Shown: positions 35,518 through 48,201 of the stretch, piece after piece
How the letters are laid out: every line of letters begins with the position of its first letter
How positions within the stretch are numbered: position 1 is the stretch's first letter
Source of the DNA: Cryptomeria japonica
Lineage: Eukaryota > Streptophyta > Pinopsida > Cupressales > Cupressaceae
NCBI RefSeq assembly: GCF_030272615.1
Contig: NC_081415.1
Coordinates: 376,293,392-376,357,391, forward strand
Reading direction: 5' to 3'
DNA: 64,000 nucleotides
The notes under the pieces: generated by a model
What the model was told of the DNA's origin: nothing
Database searches by the model: none
What the model saw: only the letters and a program-made list of their open reading frames with translations
Program-made: the position numbers and the translations under genes

Positions 35518-36648
35518 TGTAATACCCTAAAATTGGTCATCTAAACCATGGGCCCCTAATCTCGACAACATCACCAAGGTCCTAACCAAAGGCAATTAAA
35601 TCAATCTTGAGCACATTATTAATTCTTTAATTATCAAAAATCACATGGCAAATCAACCACTCAATATTAATTAATTAAATTATTTCAAGAATAATCATTT
35701 TGATCAATTATCCCATTTTAATTTATTAAATATCTTTGCATATTTAATTAATTAATAAATTTGCCATTCAATCATGCGAAAGGATTAATTTATTACAAAA
35801 GATGAATTAATTTATTACAAAGAGTTGAATTGAAACAAAACAAAAGTACAAAAAAAAAAGAATTGAATTGAGAGAGAAATCAAACTTGACATATTATTTC
35901 TTTTTCTAAATTTAGAACTTGAAATCAGAAAAGCAATTTAATTGAATTGTTGAATTATTCTCTAAAATTGGAACTCAAAGCTTTTCAGAAAAAAGAAGTT
36001 CAGTTGCATTAAGAAAACTCTTTTCTTGATTAAATTGAAGAATTATCTATTTTTATCAGATGTGCATGGAACTAATTTATTATTATTTTCCAATGCAACT
36101 TGGACTTCTAATTTGAATGCATTTCAATTAAACTATAATTGGAATCTATCTCAAGGTTAACTCAACCTGATTTCTCAATTATTTTCAATTAATCTTAAAT
36201 TGAGCTTTTTGTAATTCTCTATAAATTCAGTCTTCAGCTCTCATTCCAATTGACCCCAGAGATTTTTGAGAACACGCTTGGAAATTATTATCACGCTAAT
36301 TTCACTCTGGAGTCATTGAAATCATTGTGCCCTTTTTAGATTACTTGCATCCATTTTACATTCATTATTGCTTGCATGCATTGTTGCTTGAATTTGCTTG
36401 AATTACTCATCCATCTTGCATCCATATAGCTTAATATCATATAGATTAAATCCTTCATCTTGGTGTAGTCTAGTCACTGGTATTGCTTATAAAAATCTGA
36501 GAGCAATCTTATACTCACATCTTTTAGAAGGCAATTAGTCGCTTTGCTATGGTTTATTTCTTATTGATTATTGATTACTAACCATGCATATAATGACTTA
36601 ATTGAAGTGTTGTGCTTGCAGCTATAGGTTCACTTTTTCACACACACA
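35518..36648 (+). repeat. 5' LTR of the Tat element
   Basis: Starts TGTAATACCCTAAAATTGG and ends tttttcacacacaca. TATAAAT at 36220-36226. Same family as the solo LTR at 173-1424. Confidence 0.95.
36220..36226 (+). promoter_or_regulatory. Tat LTR TATA box
   Basis: TATAAAT in tctctataaattcag, conserved in the three family LTRs in the window. Confidence 0.6.
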
Positions 36649-36652
36649 TTTC

Positions 36653-36669
36653 TAACGCCCACCGTGGGG
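36653..36669 (+). other. Probable primer-binding site, decayed
   Basis: TAACGCCCACCGTGGGG follows the 5' LTR by 4 bases. Many Tat-group elements have TGGCGCCCACCGTGGGG here, so the TGG start appears changed to TAA by two G-to-A changes. The comparison is from memory of the family. Confidence 0.55.
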
Positions 36670-36763
36670 CCCGAAGACTACTTTTTTTTTGGCCTCCAAG
36701 ACTGACTGCTTTATTTTTTCTTATTTTCCAGGTTTCAGTTTTTTTGGTTTTTCGTCCGTACAT

Positions 36764-36975
36764 CTCGTGCGACAATTCCCACACGCTGAAATGACAAATT
36801 GCAGGTGTCGCATGAATTACAAACATATTATCATACGAGTAGACACTTTGTCATATGAGCAGATCCTCTTTCGTACGAGTATTAATCATCTGTCATACGA
36901 GCCAATATCATCAGCAATCTGGTCTCATACTATACTATTTCCTGTCTCGTACGAGTCGAGACTCTGTCGTACGAT
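36764..36975. repeat. CGTACGAG-word cluster 1 in the Tat leader
   Basis: Variants of tCgTaCGAg at 36764, 36831, 36851, 36871, 36893, 36947 and 36967, spaced roughly 20-55 bp. Confidence 0.8.
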
Positions 36976-37982
36976 TCTGTATTTTCTGGTAAAAGAGGCA
37001 AAATTTCATATTTTTCATTTCTGACGACTGACCTTGACTGTTTATCTATCTGTCTCAGAGTTTTTCACAGCCTAAGTAGTTTTTGCAGAATGCTTGTCGA
37101 AGAATATTGCTTGTCGCACAAAGACAATATGACTACTGATTCGTTGTCTTTGCAGGTTGCCTAAGGAGAATCAACTAAACATCATGTATTCTTTAAATTC
37201 ATTTTTTAGGAACCTAACTTGCTATCTAGTTAAAGAACAAATCTATCTTTTGTGCTTTTAGAAGATTCTAAGAGGTAGGAGAGTATGCTCATCTTTTTCT
37301 AGACAATCAGAAATCTAGACCCTTGAAGCTTTTTCTTTGTTTGAGATTTGTACATCTTTAGCAGGCCTGCCCTCCCGAGGGGTTGAAAAACTCTTAAAGC
37401 CATTACGGCCGGTGTGAGGGGAACGACCTAAGTGGGAATGGCTAGACGCCAAGTACTCCAACCCACTATAAAATAAAAGTGATTTGATGAAAATCAAGTC
37501 AACGGCAGTACTCGGGAATAGCTCTCCTCTGTACCTTCGGGTATATTAAACCTTGGTTTTCAAGGCTGGGAGACCTCTTAATTGAGTTTATACCTCGACG
37601 CGCCAAACGGATCCCTAACTAAATCCAATTTAAAATTAGAAGCTACCCGGTTCATCTTCGAAAGGGGGATAATCTTTGTACAAGAGAGATAGTAACTCTC
37701 CCAAGATACTTGTCAGTTCATGCCCCCATTAGCATTTGGAGTCAGATAATACGATGTTGAGAATCCATTGCGTGAGACTCAACAGCCGTATTCTGATTAG
37801 CTATTGGGTGTGTACCTGAGTCTACAAGAAAAGGTTTTCTTTCCTCACCAAATTCCTTAGGGTTTGCATGCTGTGATTGAAGTCACTATAAATACTACTT
37901 GTTTTCTGTGTTTTTCATCCTTGAAACAAAAAAAAAAGAACTGAAATACCAAAAAATCAGTGAAGACCAGAAACAACTCAGT

Positions 37983-38088
37983 AAGTCAAAACTCTGTCCG
38001 TGTCAGAAACTAGTCCATCCTAAGTCAAAACTCTGTCTGTGTCAGAAACTAGTCCATCCTAAGTTGAAACTCTGTCTATGTCAATCCT
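37983..38088 (+). repeat. 39-bp tandem repeat, ~2.7 copies
   Basis: Units start at 37983, 38022 and 38061 (aagtcaaaactctgtc-type). 39 bp is 13 codons, so any frame is preserved through it. Confidence 0.9.
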
Positions 38089-38184
38089 AGTAAAAAATCA
38101 GCCCATCTCAGAATTTGTCATACTCAGTTGGTCATACTTCGTAGTCAGAAAACTCAGAATTTTTAGTCTCTGCCCTGTGAAGAG

Positions 38185-38466
38185 TCGTACGAGTCTTCTA
38201 ATTTATCATGCTGGACCAGTCCTATGTCGTACGGATCTACTCAATTCTCATTCTAAAGCAGATTCTCTATCATACGAGTCTAAATCATTCATCATCCTCC
38301 ACTGTATTATGTCTCGTACGAGACAAAATTGACCTCAGTCTTTTGTCATCCTACAGATGCCCATCAGTCGTATGGTATAAGACAACAACTCATACGAACC
38401 AGAAATTCTATCATCCTGTAACTAATAAATTGTTGTCTGGTTCAGAAAACCCAGTCGTACGAGTCT
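38185..38466. repeat. CGTACGAG-word cluster 2 in the Tat leader
   Basis: Variants at 38185, 38227, 38270, 38313, about 38368, 38391 and 38455. The copy at 38311-38324 is a perfect 14-bp palindrome, GTCTCGTACGAGAC. Confidence 0.8.
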
Positions 38467-38659
38467 CTAGTTTTGTCAGACAGAACATTCAAAATTGCCA
38501 AAAACACAGTCTACAGTGAGCATAATATTGGTTATCATTTTCCTGAGCATAAAACAGATCAAGATAGTGTACCTCTGCCATTTTTTTTGTTGCAAAATTT
38601 GGTCGATCACCCTTCAGCTAGTTCAATCAAAACTACCTATCAAACTCAAGTCACTTAGA

Positions 38660-38783
38660 TAACGTCTTACATAGGATATATCATTCCTGAATCAGACTGA
38701 ATCTTAGTTACAATTTTAGAATCAATCCAGGAAAACGTCTTAGATAGGATAGATCATTCCTGAAATCAGACAAAATCTCAGTT
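38660..38783 (+). repeat. Direct duplication of ~50 bp, offset 74 bp
   Basis: aacgtcttacataggata... (38660) and aacgtcttagataggata... (38734) share about 50 bp with a few differences. Confidence 0.8.
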
Positions 38784-38883
38784 GTTTCTCCCAAAACAAT
38801 ATGCTAAACAGAACAAACTAGCTTTGAAATTGATCTTGACCTTTGCATCACAAAACAACTCTAGGTCACACTAATCCATAAAA

Positions 38884-40501
38884 ATGCCTATTCAAACCAA
38901 GAGTTCTTGTAAGACAAAAGCCAAAGAACAAACCTTCACTTATCAAGATAATCCATTCTACATGAAGGATCCCCTCACTGACATACCATCGTCATCAGGC
39001 GGACCAATTTTTGATGAACCAAAATCTCCCACTATACATGAGACAGAATACAATGATGGAAACAAAAATGACCGTCATATTCCTGAAAATCATAATGACT
39101 CCTCATCATCAAGTGAGACTGACGAAGCTACTGAACCTCCAGAAAAAGAAATCCTTGACTGTCAGAAAGAAAAAGACTTTAGAAAAATGATGAAAACTAT
39201 CATGCTCCGAGAAAAGGAAGACTATTTCTTAGAACTAGCAAATCAAGGTGCTAAACTTCCTGTTGGATATGATGTTTAGACACTTTTTACTAAGAGGAAA
39301 GACTCACCTATACTCATGGTACACAAATAGTTAATAGCTTTGCGAACAGAGCTCACAGACCTAAAGAATAAGGACAATTCCCCGAACCAATATTCTCTAG
39401 AAGCAATATGTCCCTTCCCATTTGACAAGAATTTACACATGCCTCCATTCCCTTCATGAGTGGAAATCCCAAAATTTGATAAATATGATGGTACCTCAAA
39501 TCCTCAAGATCACGTCAGGGAATTTAGTGCTGCTTGTATGGAATTCATGCACGATCAAACGTACCTTATGCGTCTCTTCCCAAGGAGTTTAGGGGGTCAA
39601 GCAATGGAATGGTTCTCAAGTCTACCCAAAGGAATAAAAACATTCGAAGAACTAATCCAACTGTTCTTACAACAATACTCATACAACATTTGACATCCAG
39701 TGACTATGATAGATCTTTGTAATACTCAACAAAAAATAGGGGAACCTCTTCTTACTTTTCTCCAATGCTGGAGAAGGATGTTCTCTAGGTACCCACGACC
39801 TATCCCAGACTCTGAGAAAATGGATATATTTGTCAATAACTTGGTCCCAAAACTGAAATATAGCATACAAATGCAAGTATACCCATCATTTAACAAAATG
39901 GTAGATAATGCCATTCGAATGGAAGATGTACTCATAAAAAAGGGAGATATCACACCTTGGAAAGAAACACAAACAGGATCCAGTTCTAAAGAGAAGAACA
40001 AGTATTGGAAATTTGTCAAAGACAAAAAACAAGAATGTTGTTAATGATGGAGTAGTAGACACTGTCAAAACCAACTCAAAATCAACAATATTCAATCTGG
40101 CTAGTGGTACACAAGCACTTAAAGCCGCTAAAATTGCAGCAGAAAATCAACCAAAGAAAACAAAGGAATGGTTCAAAGAAAAGCCTTGGCTTTCCCGACC
40201 TAAGCGTGATTTTACTCCTCTTGAAGAATCATATGAGTCAGCTTTCAAAACTCTATTGGCAAAAAACTTGATAACACTACCAGATAACTCCATACCATAT
40301 GATCCAGATGTCAAACCAAGATGGTGGAGAGAAAATGAATACTGTGACTTCCATCGGAATAAGGGTCATAACATAAACAATTGCATGAAGCTAAAACATG
40401 AGATTCAGGATCTCATAGACGCTGGTAAAGTTGCTGTTGGGAATCACCCAACCAATGTTGATCATAAAGAATTTAAAGATCCTTTGCTTGCTTATGAATA
40501 A
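38884..40501 (+). pseudogene. Tat gag
   Basis: The ATG at 38884 opens an acidic/Ser-rich N-terminus, followed after two stops by the retrotransposon gag domain (PKFDKYDGTSNPQDHVREF at 39466; FPRSLGGQAMEWFSSLP; FEELIQLFLQQY) and its helical C-terminal half. A frameshift near 40010-40044 leads to the last part (40013-40501) with a Tat-type zinc knuckle of C-x2-H-x4-H-x4-C layout (CDFHRNKGHNINNC near 40350) and the KHEIQDLIDAG motif that usually follows it. Gag forms the cytoplasmic particle and binds the genomic RNA. At least four stops and one frameshift make it inactive. The TGA/TAG stops fit transitions in CAA/CAG/TGG/CGA codons. Confidence 0.88.
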
Positions 40502-40573
40502 GGAGATTCCTCAAAGACCAAAGGAGGTGCCAAGGTAAATTATGCTTATGCCAGCCAGGACAACATTATCAAC

Positions 40574-43157
40574 ATGATTGAACCTTCACACTCAGAATAT
40601 TGCAATGTGATTATAGTTCAAGATAAACCAAATGAATCACGGTATGCAAAAGCTCTGACCAGATCTCAAAAGAAAGTCACCCTCCAAGGAGCTAGCTCTT
40701 CCAAACCGGCTCAAGAAACATCAAATCCAAGAGTTGTGCCAGATAAACAAAAAGAATCAACCTTGGACAAATTTAAAAGATTAACCTCCTCATCATCATC
40801 CTCTGGATACAGTGTGGTTGAACAGTTGAAAAGGACAAATGCTCAAATTTCAATTTTTGAATTGCTACAACTCTCATCTGCTCACAAGGAAATTCTACAC
40901 CAAGCATTGCTCACTACCAACGTTCCAAAAGATTTAGACATTGATTGGTTTCAGTCTATGGTGGGTCATCTAAATTCACCTCAATATTTGACCTTCTCTG
41001 AGGAAGATAACAACTCATTAAATCATCCACATAACTAGCCATTGCATATTGAAGCCATGACCCACAAACACAGAGTTAAATGTGTTTTGATAGATGGAGG
41101 CGCGGGGTTGAATATCTGCACTTATCATCTGCTTACACAACTAGGATTCTCTGAAAATGTCATTGATCCAGGCAAGAAAATAACAATTAAAGCCTATGAT
41201 GAAGAAGAGAGGACCTCCAAAGGTTTGGTATCATTACAAATCAGAGTGGGACCGGTAGAGAGAGATGTCCTTTTCCAGGTTCTTGATATTCCATTGTCAT
41301 ACAATATATTGCTAGGCAGGCCATGGATTCATGAAATGAAGGTAGTACCCTCAACATATCACCAATGCTTAAAGTTTTCTTATAATGGAGCTGAAGTCAA
41401 TATTCTGGCTGATACAAATGTCATCTGTAGTGCATTGACAAAAGGTGTAGATACTTTTGTGCCTCATAATAGGGCAGCCTCTCCAAATGAAGATCCAGAA
41501 ACATTGATAAAAGACTTAGAAAAGAGATTGAAGATTACAGATACCGCCATGGATAGCTACAAGATAGAACCAGTATTATCATTAGTTTCTCTTCCTCCAT
41601 CACCAAAACAGTTAGGCAAGCCATCAGAGGCTGTGAGAACACAAACTCCAGCTCCTAATATTATATACGATGGTCTCTTTATACTGTCTTCTACCTCCTT
41701 GGCAGATGAAATAGAAGAGGATGTTGTGCTTAACTGGCTCTATAAGGAAGATAGTCCAAATGAGGAGGTACGACATTGTGAGATTTCTTCAAACCAGTAT
41801 GGTCATGGTTACAAAATGATTTAGCGCATGGGGTACTCAGGTACTGGTCCTTTGGGCAAACAAAAAGAAGGTATTACTGAACCAATTCAGCTACAAACCA
41901 AATCCACACATGATAAAGCTGGACTGGGATACAATCCTAAAAAGACATCACCTTTAACATTACATGAAGCAAACGCTAAATAGATGAAAGAAGAGCATAG
42001 AACAGAGAGAGAGGAATCAATAGTCAAGAAAGAAGAAATAGTCAGTGCTCAAGCTTTGACGGTATCAACTATGATAATACAAGAAGTTGAGGTTCCTGAA
42101 GATATAAGAGATGAATTTATAAGAATCAGAGAATTGTTTGCACCATTAAAAGTTCCAGTCACATCTACTGGCAAGCAATAGGTAGATGATTCAGAGACTA
42201 ATTCAAATGAGTATGAATGGGGTCCGACTATCTTTCAGACACATCCGCTACAGAAACTCCAAAAGAATCTAGTGGTATCATAGATGATACTCAAGAGTTG
42301 ATGCGCCTAAAACTAGAGAAGGAAATACAAGAAATTAGACAAAAGAGGCAAACAAATTATGAACAAGCATTGAAAGAAGGAACAATACTAGAAAGCTTCT
42401 CATCTATGTGTCCTTATCCGAAAATAGAACAAATCAATTATAGCACTACACAAGAAGAGTTAGAAGCTGCAGGACAAGAACCAGTTGTTAGTCCAGAAGA
42501 AGTTGAATGGAGTAGATGACAGAAAGTAGCAGAAACAATGAGACCATGTCAACAGGTGTGTCAGATACAAATGACAAATGAACTACAATATGAAGGAATA
42601 TGTAGCATTAAAGATGTTAGTATTGATACCATATATATGCTTACTAAATCACCTAAAAGAGACTTGGAAACTTCATCAGATAACTCTGATGATTCTGATG
42701 ACTCTAATGACAGTCCTGTTCATGGTACCTACTCATCCTCAAATTCTAAATCATCTGATACAAACAATGAAAAATTGCCTACTAGTCTTATTGCTGTTAA
42801 ACCATGACATGACGTCTAGTCCGACTTAGTCAATGATGTTATAAGTATGCCTATTGGATTAGATCGATTAAATATTAATGTGAACTTTAATAATCATGAT
42901 CTGACTCTTCCTGGTCTTGAGACACTTATGCAAGGTATCATTCTGGAACTCGACTTTTCGATCCCCAACTGTGATAACAATACCATGAATGCTCTTGAAC
43001 CTATCCAAAATTTGTCCCTAATACATCCCGAATTGATTGACTGTACTTTACAGAATCAACCCATGGATATACCTATTTTTGCCAATGACTATACATTATC
43101 CTATTATCTCAATGCAGTCGAACCTATTAACTCTTCCACCAGTGACAGAGTGAAAAT
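40574..43157 (+). pseudogene. Tat gag-pro linker, aspartic protease, G-patch-like segment and acidic linker
   Basis: 40574-41038 holds the linker with the helix SVVEQLKRTNAQISIFELL, matching in position the DYDLIEQLK helix of the 15060-28285 element. 41042-41824 is the protease: CVLIDGGAGLNICTYHLL (DGG in place of DS/TG), ILLGRPWIH and VPSTYHQCLKFSY. After a TAG at 41822 the G-patch-like segment follows (MGYSGTGPLGKQKEGI ... AGLGYNPKK). 41984-43157 is a low-complexity acidic linker in several frames (D/S-rich near 42670-42760). Protease cleaves the polyprotein. G-patch segments are thought to bind nucleic acid. Numerous stops and frameshifts are present. Confidence 0.85.
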
Positions 43158-46100
43158 ATGACTGAAGAGGATATCAAGTATCTTAGTCGCAAAAACAAGA
43201 AAGATAAAAATAAAAGATCTGATGGCAAAAACCACATTGTGGTGGTGTCAGAATCTAAAAAAGAGAAAATAAAGGACATACCTAAAGGTGAAAACCTCTG
43301 TGAGGCACCTGAAGGTGAGATACTTGGTATACTACCCAGTCATTTTCAGGAGTGGTCTTCCATATTGATCGAGCCAACTCAGCCAGTGAATATCGGCAAT
43401 CAAGACACACCACAAATTATTCACGTAGCTCAATCACTATCAGCAGAAGAATTGAAGGATTTCACTCAGCTATTCTTAGAGAAGAAAATCAATTTTTTAT
43501 GGACATACTCTGATATGCCAGGCTTGGATCCTGATCTCATTATGCACCATCTCTCAATCACACTAGGAGTAAAACCAGTTAAACAAAAACTTTGTAAGAT
43601 GCACCCGCATGTCACACTATTGGTCAAAGCTAAACTAGAGAAACTACTCAAAGCTAGATTTATCAGAGCGATAGATTATGTTGAATGGATTTCCAACATA
43701 GTACCTATGTCAAAGGCAGATAAATCTATCGGAGTTTGTATAGATTTTAGAGATCTCAATAAAGCATGTCCAAAAGATGACTTTCCATTGCCAAATATTG
43801 ATATGATAGTCAACATGATAGCTGGGTATGAGATGTACTAACTAATGGATGGATTCTCCGACTACAATCAGATTAAAATCTCTCCTGGAGATCAAGAAAA
43901 GACAGCTTTCACCTGTGCATGGGGAACCTTTTGCTAGAACGTTATGCCCTTTGGGTTAAAGAATGCGGGAGCGACCTATCAAAGAGCAGTTACAACTATC
44001 TTTCATGACATGATGCATAAGAATATGGAAGATTATGTTGATGACACCTTAGTGAAGACTATGAAAAGATCAACGCATATTCAAGAGTTAGGTCCTATAC
44101 TTGACAGAATGGAAAAGTTCAAGCTCCGATTAAATCCAAAGAAGTGTGCATTTGGAGTGACATCTGGTAAACTACTTGGCTACATCATCTCAAAGAAGGG
44201 CATCGAGGTTGATCCTGAGAAGGTCTAGGCTATAATGGAAATGCCGCCTCCAAAGAACATCAGTCAAAAGTCTATAGGGACGTCTCCAATCCATTAGAAG
44301 ATTTATTTCTCAACTAGCAGACAAAGCTCAACCTTTTACAAAGATTCTAAGGAAAGGCATATTATACAATTGGGATCAAGAATGTGAACAACATCTTCAA
44401 CAAATCAAAGAGTATCTGTCAAATCCACCGATATTGATGCCACCTATTCAAGGTAAACCATTAATCTTATACATATCAGCAATTGATTCATCATTGGGGG
44501 CACTTCTGGCACAACACGATGACAACAAAAAGGAAAGAGCTATTTATTACATTAGTAGGACATTGGTGTCTTATGAAATGAGCTACAGTATAATAGAAAA
44601 AGCATGCTTGGCATTAGTCTTCACATCACAGAAACTGAGGCACTATATTCTCGCACATTCAGTCAAGCTGGTGGCCAAAATTGATCCACTCAAGTATCTT
44701 CTTAATAAAGCAACACTCACCGGATGATTGACAAAGTGGGTAATGATCCTTACAGAGTTTGAAATTGAATATGTGGAACGCAAAGCCATAAAAGGATAGG
44801 TAATTTCTGATCAACTTGTTGAAGCTCCACTTGAGGATACTCAACCACTACACATTGAGTTCCTAGATGAATCAATAATGCATCTTACTCAACAACCCTA
44901 GAACATGTTCTTTGATGGGTCCTTTACTCAAAATGGTTCAGGTGCTGACATACTATTCATTACTCCTCAGAAGTACTCAATTCCAAAATCTTATAAGATT
45001 CTATTCCCTTGCACAAACAACATTGTAGAATATGAAGCACTGGTAAATGGAATAAAACTAGCCATTGAATGGAAGGTTGCTGAATTACATATTTATGGAA
45101 ATTCTCAGCTGGTCATCAATCAAATCAACGATACATATTAGACTCGGGATGAGAAATTGATGCCTTACAAGAGGATGGTAGATGATTTCAAGAAGTATTT
45201 TGCTTTTGTATCATTCCAACAAATTCCTAGATCAACAAATAGAGCAGCCGATTCTATGGCTACCTTGGCATCTATACCTGAGCTACAGGAGTCCAATTTT
45301 CACTTTGATTTCCTGGTGGAAGATTTATATTACCCTACTTATGATTCTCCTAAGACCCAAATAGTCTGTTCTATTATTGGACACGATTCATCCTAATACA
45401 ACCACATCTATTCCTATCTTTGTGACCAAATTATCCCTGAAAACCTTACTCGTAACGAGAAGAGAAACCTAACTCGAAATGCTTCGCAATATGTTATCAT
45501 AGCTAATGATTTATTTAGACGAGGTTTGGACGGTACTTTGCTTAGATGTCTAGAAACTAAAGAATCAAAACGTGCATTATCAGAAGTCCATGAAGGTATT
45601 TGTGGATCTCATTCGAATGGTTTTACTTTAGCTCGAAAACTATTACAGGCTGGCTACTACTAGCCAAATATGGAAAAAGATGCCATAAAATTTGCTAAGA
45701 CTTGTGAGAAATGTCAGCTTCATGGAAATCTCATACATGCCCCGGTGAGAGATCTCATACCATTCATTACACATTGGCCTTTTCAGCAATGGGCCTTTGA
45801 TCTCATTGGTCAGATATATCCTACTTCATCCAACGGACATAAATTCATCATAACAGCCACTGAGTATTTCACCAAGTGGGTAGAGGCGATTTCACTCATT
45901 AAAGCAACTGGTAAACAAGTTGCCTTATTCATCCTAAACTATATAATTTGTAGGTATGTGATACCTTTGTCCATCGTGACTGATAATGGAGGATAGTTCA
46001 AGAATAAAGACCTGGATGAACTTTGTGAGAAATTCAAAATAAAGCAACACTGGTCATCAGTATATTACCCTCAAGGTAATGGACAAGCCGAGGCGTCTAA

Positions 46101-46650
46101 CAAAAACCTACTGACTATCTTGAATAGAACAGTGAACAAATCCGGGAAAGATTGGCATCTACAACTCAATCCAGCACTATGGGCTTACAGAACAAGTATC
46201 AGAACACCTATTGGGGCTACACCTTTCTCTTTGGTGTATGGGTTCGAAGCAGTATTACCTATTGAAGTTATAATACCATCTCTAAGAGTTTCGTTGCAAG
46301 GTCTTGTTACTGATGAAGATCGTAGAATATCTAGATTGCAAGAACTCGAATTGCTGGATGAGCATCGACAAGTGGCGTTTGATCATCTCAGAGTGTATTA
46401 GAAGAGAATGTCCAGAGGGTATAACAAGAAAGTTCGACAAAGAGAATTTCAAGTTGGTGACCTAGTTCTGAGAGAAAATCCAAAAAATCAACAGTTTCGA
46501 GACAACAAAGGGAAGTTTGAACCCAACTGGCTGGGTCCCTATATCATTACTGCAGTCTTCATCTCTGGTGCCTATCAGCTCTCAACATCGGAAGGAGAAT
46601 AGCTCTGAGAACCAATTAACACCATCCACCTAAAAAGATTCTTTACTTAG
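43158..46650 (+). pseudogene. Tat RT, RNase H, second RNase H, integrase
   Basis: RT: FIRAIDYVEWISNIVPM, CIDFRDLNKACPKDDFPLP, active site YVDD at 44034-44045. RNase H: YISAIDSSLGALLAQ near 44470. A frameshift lies near 44265-44300 between them. Second, archaeal-type RNase H at 44905-45270: FFDGSFTQNGSGA, NNIVEYEALVNG, YGNSQLVINQ, and ADSMATLAS. The usual GDS aspartate is Asn (codon AAT, 45100-45102). Integrase: zinc region ending KTCEKCQLHG, core FDLIGQIYP, TDNGG (then TAG) and GNGQAEASN, C-terminal VGDLVLRE and WLGPYII. Synthesises, degrades and integrates cDNA/RNA in the particle and nucleus. About ten stops. Ends at TAG 46648-46650. Confidence 0.93.
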
Positions 46651-48151
46651 CATTCTCTGCTCCAGCAAACTGTACAGCTGAAAAGGTCCTGAAAAAAATC
46701 CTAAAAATTGGAAAAGTCTTGAAAAAAAAAATGGAAAAATCATAAAATACAAAAAAATTAGAAAAAAGAAAAAAAAGAAGAAAAAAAATATAAAGAGAGA
46801 AAATGCCTTGGTGAAAACCTGGTAAACAGGAACCTTGGTATAAAAAAATGATGATGACTCTCTACCAAACAGGCGAAAACCTGGCAAATAGGCGCCTCTT
46901 GTACTCAAGCGCTCCATCTATCAATGCAACATTGGCATTTCCCACTTTCAAATATCTTTTGCTTTCGCTTGTAAATATTTTCAGTCACTTTTGTGACATC
47001 CTGGTTCGTTGGAACCCTCATGACTTGAAATAGATCAATGTCCTAGTCTTAGGTTACTCAACAGAGCACATTACATATCCTAAGCAGTGTCAACCAAGTC
47101 ATTATTCCGTCAGTGAAACCTAGTCAGCCACTCTGAGTCAGTAACCTATCTCCTGACTACTACAAATTTTTTATCACTGAGTTCACAAGAAAAACAACAT
47201 AACGAAGAATAATTACTAAACAGTTTGAGCTCTGAATGGAAAATTTTCTTTGTATGTTGTCTTTTATATTGATTTTCGATTATTATCCCCCTGAGTAACT
47301 CGAGGAAGTTTGTATTGACTAAGAGGTGCAAGGATTGGGGGCATAATATTTTCTTTGTTTTCTGCTTGTAGGAATGATCCCGATGATCTAGAAACATATA
47401 AATTAGCTGGGTGTCTGTGATAAGAGCTTTCACATTAAGTTGAAATCGCTTCACATACCTCGACTCCACTTAATTGTATGCTACAGGGAGGTCCATGTCA
47501 TTTCTTTGTCTGTTTTGAGGGAATTTCTTTATGATGCAATTCGGGTCCCTGCGAAATCTATCCAAGGATATGAACAAAAAAGGGTCATTGCAGACAAGAT
47601 AATTAATATTGCACATTGAAAAAGAAAGGAACTCTACCTTGCCTGTTGTGTTCGTTATGCTCAGTGATGAATCTTAAGTATTTTAAATCTAGTGACTAGG
47701 TTTAGGTTGCATTTTGCACATCATTTTGCATTTCATTCTGCATTTTAGTGAATCTAGGGTGATTTTGGTGTGATAATAATAATCTCTTTATCTTCAGAAT
47801 GAGAGCTGAAAGCATCATTATTTCTTACCCTAAGTGGTCTATTTACCATTATTTCTCCGATCGAGTACTTGTGTTTTGAGATGTTTAGCTGCATACATAA
47901 CATTTCATATAGATTCATTCATTTTATTATTAATCATTTGTATTCATCTTATTACATAGAAAAAACAAAAAAAAATTGCACTGCTCATTTTCATTCATTT
48001 ATTTGCATATGAAAAGAAATAAAAACATAGAAATCCATTATCATTTGTAATACATACATTCATGCTGAAAAAGAAATGCATACATATAGAATAAAGCATA
48101 TAGAAACATCTCATAATCGAATTGACACAAGTACAATGAAGTCAAATTGGA

Positions 48152-48155
<4 letters not shown>
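46651..48155 (+). other. Tat 3' noncoding region, first part
   Basis: No sense gene. A/G-rich tract at about 46690-46805 (runs of A with scattered G), then two copies of a 'gaaaacctgg-aaa-agg' unit (46813 and 46871). Otherwise AT-rich with stops in all frames. Confidence 0.75.

Positions 48156-48199
<44 letters not shown>
48156..48199. repeat. (TA)n microsatellite
   Basis: Uninterrupted AT/TA run of about 44 bp, just beyond the 3' end of the antisense PMD gene. Confidence 0.95.

Positions 48200-48201
<2 letters not shown>

Larger units (their letters stand above)
36670..38883 (+). other. Tat leader (5' untranslated region)
   Basis: A leader of about 2.2 kb before gag with no convincing gene. 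It holds two clusters of CGTACGAG-type words (36764-36975 and 38185-38466), a GC-richer block (about 37360-37830) and short tandem repeats (37983-38088 and 38660-38783). Short open frames are present but all are below about 110 codons. Confidence 0.75.

Noticed and set aside
40574-41038. Possible separate host gene between gag and protease
   Set aside because: Its helix matches the gag-pro linker of the other Tat-like element in the window, so it belongs to the polyprotein.
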